From Nocardioides sp. (GTDB lineage Bacteria; Actinomycetota; Actinomycetes; Propionibacteriales; Nocardioidaceae): DNA of 11,816 nt. The DNA is taken from NCBI GenBank assembly GCA_023252065.1, contig JAHEXO010000019.1, positions 1 through 11,816 on the forward strand, in the 5' to 3' direction. Positions 1 to 5,999 of this stretch are shown here, one piece after another. The notes below the pieces were generated by a model. That model saw nothing but the letters and a program-made list of their open reading frames with translations, did no database searches and was not told the DNA's origin. The position numbers were made by a program, and so were the translations under genes. Positions within the stretch are counted from its first letter, which is position 1; every line of letters begins with the position of its first letter.

Positions 1-1541
1 ACCCGCTCGCCCGCGTTGGCGATCTGGTCGTTCGCCTCGAGGGCGAGGTGCCGGTTGTCCTCGGAGATCGCCAGCAGGCTGCCGTCGGGCTGGCGGAACG
101 ACGTGGCGCGCGCGATCAGGACGTCCGGAGCGCCCTTGACGTAGCAGCGGACCACCGGCCGGCCGTCGTCGCCGGTCATGTCGTGGAAGGTCGCCATGAA
201 CTTGTACTCGGAGTCGAACGGCACCTCCGCGACGCGGGGGAGCGCGGCCCGCGTCTCGGTGACGTCGAGACCGCCCTTGGCGCCGAGCACGATCAGCGCA
301 CCCTCGGTCGGGTCGCCGATCAGGCTCTCGCCGTCCAGCACGGCATCGGCGCACAGCACCATCGGCAGCAGGTAGGGGTCGAGGTCGTAGTGCTGGCCGC
401 CGACGTGCCTGATCTCGCCGGAGGTGCTGTAGCCCTCGCCCGAGATCCTGAAGCGGTTCTGTCCCGGGATGACGAGCTCGCGGGCGGTAATCTTGTTGAG
501 GGTCAGGGTCCCGGTCTTGTCCGAGCAGATCGCGGAGGTCGACCCCAGGGTCTCGACCGCGGGGAGCCGCTTGACGATCGCGTTGCGACGCGCGATCTCG
601 CGGGTACCCATCGAGAGCAGTGCGGTCACGACGGCGGGGAGCCCGGTCGGGATCGCGGCCACCGCGAGGGCGACGCCGGTGATGAACAGGGTGTCGAACG
701 ACTTGCCCTGCGCCAGGCCCAGGAGGATGACGAGGACCAGGGCGACCGCCGCGATCGAGGCGATGATCTTGGACAGCGAGTCCAGCTGACGCTGCAACGG
801 CGTCTTGCTGGTCTCGGTGTTGGCGAGCATGTCGGCGATGTGGCCGATCTCGGTGCCCATGCCTGTGGCGGTCACGATCAGCTCGCCGCGGCCCCGCGTG
901 ACCGAGGTGTTCATGTAGGCCATGCAGAGGCGGTCACCGAGCGGGACGTCCGTCCCTTGCACCGGTTCGGCGGTCTTCCCGACGGGGAGGCTCTCCCCGG
1001 TGAGGGCCGCCTCGGTGATCTCCAGGGTGGCCGCGAGACAGACCCGACCGTCGGCCGGCACGAGGTTGCCCGCCTCGACCAGCACCACGTCGCCGGGGAC
1101 CAGCTCGGCCGCATCGATCTCGACCGCCTGACCGTCGCGCCGTACCCGCGCGATGGTCTTCATCATCTGCGAGAGCGCCTTGACGCTCTCCTCCGCCTTC
1201 GCCTCCTGTCGGAGCCCGATCACGGCGTTGAACACGGTGAGGCCTGCGAGCACCACCGTGGTCCCGGTGTCGCCGGCCACGACCTGGTTGACCAGAGCGG
1301 CACCGAGGAGCACCAGCTGCATGAAGTCCTCGTACTGCCGCAAGAACGCCCGCCAACCCGGCTCCTTCTTCCCCCCCGCCAGCTCGTTGCGCCCGTGGGA
1401 TGCGAGGCGCGATCGAGCTTCGTCGGCACTGAGACCTTGACTCGGGTCGACGCCGAGATCCGCTGCGACCGCCTCGGCCGTGGCAGAGACCGGGTCGATG
1501 CTGCTCGCCGCAGCAGCCGGCTGCGCTTCGTTCGTGGTCAT
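1..1541 (-). CDS. P-type cation-transporting ATPase (P2-like), N-terminal 513 residues, cut by window edge
   Basis: An integral membrane pump that couples ATP hydrolysis, through an aspartyl-phosphate, to cation transport. Read on the minus strand from ATG 1539-1541, with AGGGAG (1547-1552) 5 nt upstream. In order I see a cation-ATPase N-terminal domain (residues about 20-70), a first membrane pair (about 80-115), and an actuator domain with TGES at 181-184. A second membrane pair (about 250-310) contains IPTGLPAVVT. Then come the phosphorylation motif DKTGTLT with Asp341 (codon 519-521), DPTEGAL, and the nucleotide-binding KGAPD. Motif spacing matches SERCA/PacL-type Ca2+ pumps closely. The Glu of the usual PEGL motif is Thr299 here, so the transported ion is uncertain. 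The C-terminal hinge and last membrane helices lie outside the window. The gene is divergent from the APC transporter at 1767. The family is certain; the substrate is not. Confidence 0.95.
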   Translation of the reverse strand, partial: MTTNEAQPAAAASSIDPVSATAEAVAADLGVDPSQGLSADEARSRLASHGRNELAGGKKEPGWRAFLRQYEDFMQLVLLGAALVNQVVAGDTGTTVVLAGLTVFNAVIGLRQEAKAEESVKALSQMMKTIARVRRDGQAVEIDAAELVPGDVVLVEAGNLVPADGRVCLAATLEITEAALTGESLPVGKTAEPVQGTDVPLGDRLCMAYMNTSVTRGRGELIVTATGMGTEIGHIADMLANTETSKTPLQRQLDSLSKIIASIAAVALVLVILLGLAQGKSFDTLFITGVALAVAAIPTGLPAVVTALLSMGTREIARRNAIVKRLPAVETLGSTSAICSDKTGTLTLNKITARELVIPGQNRFRISGEGYSTSGEIRHVGGQHYDLDPYLLPMVLCADAVLDGESLIGDPTEGALIVLGAKGGLDVTETRAALPRVAEVPFDSEYKFMATFHDMTGDDGRPVVRCYVKGAPDVLIARATSFRQPDGSLLAISEDNRHLALEANDQIANAGER

Positions 1542-1616
1542 CGGGGCTCCCTGTCGTCGGCGCATCGGCGACCGTCGGTGCCCCGGATTCTCATGGCCGC
1601 GGGGGTGGTCCCGCCT

Positions 1617-1696
1617 CACCCTCGGCGGGGTGGGGGACCCGACCGCGTCCCCGGCGTCCGAGACTCCACCCCGGCCCGGGTGGGGACGTCCCACCC
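1617..1696. promoter_or_regulatory. Cluster of CACCC/GGGTG inverted repeats in divergent intergenic region
   Basis: The 225-bp gap between the divergent ATPase and APC genes holds three inverted repeats built from one motif: CACCC 1617-1621 with GGGTG 1628-1632; CCACCC 1666-1671 with GGGTGG 1678-1683; GGGTGGG 1678-1684 with CCCACCC 1690-1696. The last two share the middle arm, so as RNA they would be mutually exclusive hairpins upstream of the APC start at 1767. They could be operator half-sites or a leader structure. I found no convincing -35/-10 pair in this gap. The repeats are seen directly; the role is inferred. Confidence 0.4.
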
Positions 1697-1766
1697 TGCA
1701 GGTCGCGACGATGCTTTCGACGGTCGCACGCACGGCGCGGCACGAGGCGGGCGGGAGGTCAGGGCC

Positions 1767-3071
1767 ATGGCTCCGGAGGGCGCACCGAGCCTGTCCGTGC
1801 GACAGGCGGCGTTCATCGGGGTCGGGGCCATGGTGGGCGCCGGCATCTTCGCCCTGCTCGGCGCTGCGGGAGAGGTGGCCGGGTCAGCGGTCTGGATCTC
1901 CTTCCTCGCTGCGGGTGGGGTCGCGGCCCTCCAGGGGTACTCCTTCGCCAAGCTCGGCGCCCGGTACCCCTCGGGCGGCGGCTTCCTTGAGTACGTGATC
2001 CGAGGATGGGGCGACGGCCACCTCACCGGCGTCATCGGCTGGCTGCTCCTCGCGGTCAACGCGATCATCACCGCGATGGTGGCGGCGTCCTTCGGCAACT
2101 ACGCCAGCGCGGCGGTCGCCGACAACGACCACTGGACGCCCCTGTTCGCCGCCCTCGTCCTCATCGTGATGACGACCCTGAACATCGTCGGCTCGCAGGC
2201 CGTCGCCCGGGTGCAGACCCTGGTCGTGGTGGTGGTCATCGGCATCCTCACCGTGTTCTCGGTCGCCACCATCTCCAACCTGGACCCCGACCTGCTGAGG
2301 TTCTCCGGCTACCCGCCGGTGAGCGACATCGTCTCCAGCGTGGCGCTCACCTTCTTCGCGTTCCTCGGCTTCGGCGTCATCACCTTCACCGCCAAGGACC
2401 TCGCAGACCCGCGGCGGCAGCTGCCGAAGGCCGTCTTCCTGGCCCTGGGGATCGCCACGGTGGTCTACGTCGCGGTGGCCATCGGGGTGTTCGGGACGTT
2501 GACGGTCTCCGAGGTGATCGCGTCAGGTGGTACGGCGCTGGCGGTGGCGGCGAAGCCGGTCCTCGGCTCCGCGGGGTACTGGATGATGAGCGTGACCGCG
2601 TTGTTCGCCACCGCAGGAGCAACCAATGCCGGCCTGTATCCCGCCACCGGCCTTGCAGGCCAGATGGCGGAGGTCGGTCAGTTCCCGCCCCTGATGGGCC
2701 GCCTGGTGGGTGGTCGCGCGTCCATGGGTCTGCTCGTGACCGCAGTGTCTGCGGTGATCATGGCGGTCTTCTTCGACCTGAATGCGATCGCCTCCATCGG
2801 CAGCGCTGTCGCCCTGGTCGTGTTCGCCCTCGTGACGTGGGGGCACATCCGGATCAGAGGCGAAACCGGGGCCCGACTCCCGATGCTGATCCTGGCGGAG
2901 CTCACCACTGGCGTGGTGCTGGTCGCCTTCACGTTCACGACGCTCGTCCACGAGCCTGGGACCGCCGTGGCGCTCGTCGCGATCCTGCTGTTGAGCCTCA
3001 TCCTGGACCTCGGCTGGAAGCGCCGGCGTGACTCCGAGCGCGGGTCGGAGCCAGGGTCCTCCCTCGACTGA
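1767..3071 (+). CDS. APC-superfamily amino acid/polyamine-type permease
   Basis: A 434-residue cytoplasmic-membrane transporter, probably for an amino acid or amine by proton-coupled symport or exchange. The start is ATG 1767 with GGGAGG at 1753-1758, 8 nt upstream; the frame is open much further upstream, but that part is antisense to the ATPase. Near the N-terminus is GAMVGAGIFALLG, the glycine-rich unwound-helix-1 substrate-binding signature of the APC fold, followed by a sequence ending GARYPSGGG in helix 2. Hydrophobic stretches fit about 12 helices, and the protein ends in a charged, disordered tail (KRRRDSERGSEPGSS). The length is typical for the family. It is divergent from the P-type ATPase and convergent with the membrane gene at 3084, with only 12 bp between stops. 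The substrate cannot be assigned from sequence. Confidence 0.92.
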   Translation: MAPEGAPSLSVRQAAFIGVGAMVGAGIFALLGAAGEVAGSAVWISFLAAGGVAALQGYSFAKLGARYPSGGGFLEYVIRGWGDGHLTGVIGWLLLAVNAIITAMVAASFGNYASAAVADNDHWTPLFAALVLIVMTTLNIVGSQAVARVQTLVVVVVIGILTVFSVATISNLDPDLLRFSGYPPVSDIVSSVALTFFAFLGFGVITFTAKDLADPRRQLPKAVFLALGIATVVYVAVAIGVFGTLTVSEVIASGGTALAVAAKPVLGSAGYWMMSVTALFATAGATNAGLYPATGLAGQMAEVGQFPPLMGRLVGGRASMGLLVTAVSAVIMAVFFDLNAIASIGSAVALVVFALVTWGHIRIRGETGARLPMLILAELTTGVVLVAFTFTTLVHEPGTAVALVAILLLSLILDLGWKRRRDSERGSEPGSSLD

Positions 3072-3083
3072 TCATCGTGGGCT

Positions 3084-3863
3084 TCAGGAGGGGCGCCTCA
3101 GGTCGGCGAGGAACCGCTCGGGCGCGCGCCGGACGTACCACGCGGCCAGCGCCAGGCCCGTGGTCCAGACGACCAGACCCCAGAGCACGAACGTCGCGGA
3201 GTACTCCGTCAGGTTCGTATGGCGGCCGCCGAACAGGTGCCGGGCCATCTCGTAGGGCGGAAAGGTCAGCAGCGGGATCACGCTGAAGAACATGAGGTAG
3301 GGCAGTGCCTGGCAGGCCAACCAGCGGGGCCAGGTGCTGCGGGCGCGCCACCGGGCTCGCGGCGGGAGCGGACGGTAGGGAAGCACCACCGAGGTCAGCC
3401 CGCCGATGCCCAGCCACAGGAGCACGACGAACAGGTCGAGAAGATCCTCGGTGACCGAGGGGACGAGCTGATGCAGGCGCGTGATGTCCAGCTGGGCGGC
3501 GACAGAGACAGCCACCGTGATCGGCACCAGCAGCGAGGCGAGCACGAGGTTCTTCGAGAGGAGGACGCGCACGACGCTGTCGCGCTGCTCGATGCGGGAG
3601 AGCACGTAGGCGTGGTCGTCACCGAGCTGGTTCGTCGCGAGCGTGCTGGCGATCACCCACGCCGCCAGCTCGGCTGCGACCCCGGCCAGACGCAGCCCGC
3701 CCGTCCGTGGGCTGTAGTGGGTGTAGCCCACGAAGACGGCGGCAAGGCAGAGGTTCAGGACGAAGCCGAGCAGCCAGCTCCGTCGGTGTGAGAACGTCCA
3801 TCGCAGCTCGTCTGAGTAGTCCCGCCGCACCTGCGGGCGACTCCTCCGCGGGGATCCGCTCAT
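3084..3863 (-). CDS. Hypothetical six-helix membrane protein
   Basis: 259 residues from ATG 3861-3863, preceded by a purine-rich GGAGGGGG site. The longer open frame upstream runs across the tRNA-Lys and is not coding. After a basic N-terminus (about 1-28), six hydrophobic segments lie near residues 29-48, 58-77, 105-124, 141-161, 182-200 and 222-244. Between helices 2 and 3 is a charged cytoplasmic-type loop (SRIEQRDSVVRVLLSKN), a layout seen in ABC-2-type permease subunits. No ATPase partner gene is adjacent and no catalytic motif is visible, so I do not assign a function. The gene is convergent with the APC transporter and lies downstream of tRNA-Lys on the same strand. Confidence 0.8.
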   Translation of the reverse strand: MSGSPRRSRPQVRRDYSDELRWTFSHRRSWLLGFVLNLCLAAVFVGYTHYSPRTGGLRLAGVAAELAAWVIASTLATNQLGDDHAYVLSRIEQRDSVVRVLLSKNLVLASLLVPITVAVSVAAQLDITRLHQLVPSVTEDLLDLFVVLLWLGIGGLTSVVLPYRPLPPRARWRARSTWPRWLACQALPYLMFFSVIPLLTFPPYEMARHLFGGRHTNLTEYSATFVLWGLVVWTTGLALAAWYVRRAPERFLADLRRPS

Positions 3864-3911
3864 GAGCCCCCTCCGGTGGCGTTCCACGAGTGCCGCCGAC
3901 CGTACCGGCTG

Positions 3912-3928
3912 CCGGTCGGCCCGACCGG
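3912..3928. repeat. 17-bp perfect palindrome upstream of the membrane gene at 3863
   Basis: CCGGTCGG (3912-3919), one central base, then CCGACCGG (3921-3928). It lies 49 bp upstream of the ATG at 3863 and 38 bp beyond the tRNA-Lys 3' end. It could be an operator for the membrane gene or part of a tRNA terminator. The one-base centre favours a DNA-binding site over an RNA hairpin, but GC-rich DNA produces such sequences by chance. Confidence 0.35.
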
Positions 3929-3938
3929 AGGGACTCGC

Positions 3939-3954
3939 GCGCCCGCATGGGCGC
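3939..3954 (-). terminator. GC-rich hairpin just downstream of tRNA-Lys
   Basis: GCGCCC and GGGCGC form a 6-bp all-GC stem with a 4-nt loop, ending 12 nt beyond the encoded CCA of tRNA-Lys in its transcription direction. There is no U-tract, which is common for actinobacterial terminators. It may stop the tRNA transcript or protect it during 3' processing. Confidence 0.4.
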
Positions 3955-3965
3955 CGTACGAGGGG

Positions 3966-4041
<76 letters not shown>

Positions 4042-4060
4042 AGGCCTTGAAGCGGGTCCA

Positions 4061-4090
4061 AGATTAGCAGCGGGCCCGATGCGCTCCCAA
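4061..4090 (-). promoter_or_regulatory. Promoter of tRNA-Lys
   Basis: On the minus strand, TTGGGA (4085-4090) is followed after 18 bp by TAATCT (4061-4066), a good housekeeping-sigma -35/-10 pair. The predicted start near 4054 gives a 5' leader of roughly 13 nt before the mature tRNA end at 4041. Confidence 0.65.
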
Positions 4091-4110
4091 TCGGGATGGC
4101 CCGTCCAGGG

Positions 4111-4129
4111 TGGAATATTCAAGATTCAA
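4111..4129 (+). promoter_or_regulatory. AT-rich element upstream of pirin gene, possible regulator site
   Basis: In otherwise GC-rich DNA there is an AT-rich patch containing the palindrome GAATATTC (4113-4120) and two direct ATTCAA copies 7 bp apart (4117-4122, 4124-4129). TGGAATATTCAA (4111-4122) is an imperfect 12-bp inverted repeat of the general kind bound by MarR-type regulators. It lies about 55-70 bp before the pirin start and just upstream of the tRNA-Lys -35. No regulator gene is in the window, and the function is inferred. Confidence 0.4.
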
Positions 4130-4183
4130 CTACCGTTGGGACGGCGACCGAGCAGACCACGCGCAGAGCAGGAGGTGGGCGCC

Positions 4184-5131
4184 ATGCCCGCAGTGACCGT
4201 CGACGACCTGACCACCCTCGACCGGCTGTCCCAGCCGGGCCTCGGCGACCAGCCGCGCCCCGTGTGGCAGGTGACCACGGCTCCGAGCGGCTACGAGGGG
4301 GAGGGCTTCCCGGTACGCCGCGCGTTCGCCGGCATCGACCTGGCTCTCCTCGACCCGTTCATCATTATGGACCAGATGGGCGAGGTGGACTACGCGCCCG
4401 GCGAGGCCAAGGGCACGCCCTGGCACCCCCACCGCGGCTTCGAGACCGTCACCTACATCATCGACGGCGTCTTCGACCACCACGACAGCCACGGGGGCGG
4501 CGGCTCGATCACCAACGGTGACACCCAGTGGATGACCGCCGGCTCCGGCATCCTCCACATCGAGTCCCCGCCGGAGTGGCTGGTGCGGGCCGGCGGCCTC
4601 TTCCACGGCATCCAGCTGTGGGTGAACCTCCCGCGCGACGACAAGATGGCCGCCCCGCACTACCAGGACATCCGCTCCGGCGAGGTCGCCCTCCTCACGT
4701 CGTACGACGCGGGGGCGCTCGTGCGCGTCATCGCCGGGAAGCTCGAGTCGCAGGCGGGCCCGGGCTCCACGCACACCCCGATGAGCCTGGTGCACGCGAC
4801 CGTCGAGCCCGGAGCCCGTCTCGAACTGCCCTGGGACCAGGAGTTCAACGCGCTGGTCTACGTCCTCAACGGGCGCGGCACGATCGGCACCGACGCCCGC
4901 CCGATCCACAGCGGTCAGGCCGCGGTGCTCGGCTCGGGCGACTACCTGACGATCACCGCGGACGGCAGCCAGGAGAGCCGGTCGCCGAAGCTCGACGTGA
5001 TCGTGGTCGGCGGCAAGCCGATCGGCCAGGCGATCGCCTGGGCGGGACCCTTCGTGATGAACACCAAGGCCGAGGTGCTGCGGGCCTACGAGGACTTCCA
5101 GAAGGGGAGCTTCGGGCACATCCCGGGCTGA
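4184..5131 (+). CDS. Pirin family protein (bicupin, metal-binding)
   Basis: 315 residues from ATG 4184, with GGAGG (4171-4175) 8 nt upstream. Pirins are two-domain cupins that bind one Fe/Mn-type metal; some bacterial members act as quercetin 2,3-dioxygenases and others as redox-linked regulators. The metal ligands are visible: His81 and His83 in WHPHRGFETVTY, then His125 and Glu127 in GSGILHIESPP. The spacing nearly equals that of human pirin (His56, His58, His101, Glu103). The N-terminal cupin covers roughly residues 40-160 and the pirin C-terminal cupin 195-300. There is no signal peptide, so it is cytoplasmic. It is monocistronic, convergent with the Tat-signal gene. The family is secure; catalytic activity is not established. 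Confidence 0.93.
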   Translation: MPAVTVDDLTTLDRLSQPGLGDQPRPVWQVTTAPSGYEGEGFPVRRAFAGIDLALLDPFIIMDQMGEVDYAPGEAKGTPWHPHRGFETVTYIIDGVFDHHDSHGGGGSITNGDTQWMTAGSGILHIESPPEWLVRAGGLFHGIQLWVNLPRDDKMAAPHYQDIRSGEVALLTSYDAGALVRVIAGKLESQAGPGSTHTPMSLVHATVEPGARLELPWDQEFNALVYVLNGRGTIGTDARPIHSGQAAVLGSGDYLTITADGSQESRSPKLDVIVVGGKPIGQAIAWAGPFVMNTKAEVLRAYEDFQKGSFGHIPG

Positions 5132-5138
5132 GGCCCGG
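5123..5138. terminator. Hairpin across the pirin stop codon
   Basis: CCGGGC (5123-5128) and GCCCGG (5133-5138) flank TGAG, so the stop codon sits in the loop. It lies in the 20-bp gap between convergent genes and could act in both directions. It has no U-tract; only a 6-bp stem supports it. Confidence 0.35.
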
Positions 5139-5151
5139 ACGCCCGAGGTCG

Positions 5152-5709
5152 TCAGCCGACCTTGGGCACCCCGATGACCTGGGCCGGCGCCGCACACCCG
5201 GCGGTGGAGACCATCGCGGTGACCGTGGCGGCCGGGCGGTGGTTGCCGGAGCCGGTGTAGGCCATCGACTTCACCGTCAGCTGTGCCTTCAGCGAGCCGT
5301 TGCCAGGCACCGACAGCGCCGTGAGGAACGTCAGCGTGTAGCAGCCGCTGCCGTCGGGGCTCAGCTCCTTGTTGGGCTTGCCGAGCTGCGTCCAGCCTGC
5401 GGGGAGGTACTCGGTGCCGGCGTAGGTCACGTCCTTGATGCCGCAGACGGTCAGCACGACGGTCAGCCCGGACACCGGGGTGGCACAGCCGTTGCTGACC
5501 ACCAGCGGGAGGTCGACGTAGTTGAGCCCGTCGGCACGCCAGTGGCCGGTGCCGGAGACCGAGATGTGGCAGCAGCCGGAGGCGGCGAACGCCGGCACGG
5601 CCGAGGCGAGCTGGATGGCGGGCACGGACCAGGCGAGAGCAGCGCCGGTCCGCACGAGGCGGCGACGCCCGATCGTGGTCGGCTGCTGGCCGCGGTCTGC
5701 TGACGTCAC
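5152..5709 (-). CDS. Tat-exported small cysteine-rich protein of unknown function
   Basis: 185 residues from GTG 5707-5709, preceded by a GGGGGGA run at good spacing. An upstream in-frame GTG at 5746-5748 lies inside a palindrome and has no clear ribosome site, so I prefer 5709. The N-terminus has consecutive arginines (R15-R17, IGRRRLVRTG), a hydrophobic core, and a probable cleavage after Ala42 in VPAFAA, a twin-arginine signal peptide. The mature part (about 143 residues) has six cysteines (46, 47, 75, 89, 123, 172) and alternating beta-type hydrophobicity, suggesting a disulfide-stabilised beta domain. There is no anchor or cell-wall sorting signal, so it is probably secreted. I do not recognise the mature domain. 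The gene is divergent from the LCP gene. Confidence 0.85.
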   Translation of the reverse strand: MTSADRGQQPTTIGRRRLVRTGAALAWSVPAIQLASAVPAFAASGCCHISVSGTGHWRADGLNYVDLPLVVSNGCATPVSGLTVVLTVCGIKDVTYAGTEYLPAGWTQLGKPNKELSPDGSGCYTLTFLTALSVPGNGSLKAQLTVKSMAYTGSGNHRPAATVTAMVSTAGCAAPAQVIGVPKVG

Positions 5710-5739
5710 TGTGGGTCCCCCCGTGTCCTCGGCCGGCTG

Positions 5740-5758
5740 GCTCCACACCGTGTGGAGC
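5740..5758. promoter_or_regulatory. 19-bp perfect palindrome upstream of the Tat-signal gene (putative operator)
   Basis: GCTCCACAC (5740-5748), one central base, GTGTGGAGC (5750-5758): perfect 9-bp arms. It sits 31 bp before the GTG start at 5709, within the probable 5' leader if the TACTCT hexamer at 5806-5811 (minus strand) is the -10. Arms this long with a one-base centre point to a homodimeric regulator site rather than a terminator. Confidence 0.5.
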
Positions 5759-5805
5759 TCTCGACCCCGGCCTCCGCGTCATCCCCCGATGGACGCTGCA
5801 GGTGG

Positions 5806-5811
5806 AGAGTA
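5806..5811 (-). promoter_or_regulatory. Possible -10 of the Tat-signal gene
   Basis: Minus-strand TACTCT fits TANNNT and would give a leader of about 90 nt. No good -35 is visible. The rest of the 290-bp region between the divergent genes (5710-5999) shows only short GC-rich inverted repeats such as CGGCG/CGCCG at 5918-5930 and CGCCA/TGGCG at 5947-5959, and no further gene. Confidence 0.3.
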
Positions 5812-5999
5812 GGGGCATCCCCGGTCGCGCCATGGGCGAAAACCAGCCGAATCGCGAGGAACGATCGGTCTCCGGGTCAAGTAACCCATCCGGACTAGGC
5901 GGCGACTGACCGAACGACGGCGTTTCGCCGGTTTCCAGGGTCCATGCGCCACAATGGCGGTCGCTCGACCGTCTCGGGGCCCCGTGGTGAGGAGTCCGC

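Noticed and set aside
48..1766. Long plus-strand open frame joined in frame to the APC transporter
   Set aside because: It is antisense to the P-type ATPase, whose motifs are unmistakable. Its translation is low-complexity (G, R, D, H rich), so the real start is ATG 1767.
5620..5782. Upstream ATG at 5780-5782 (minus) as an overlapping regulatory ORF
   Set aside because: It is out of frame with the Tat-signal gene and its reading is a GC-rich shadow; nothing but a G-run precedes it.
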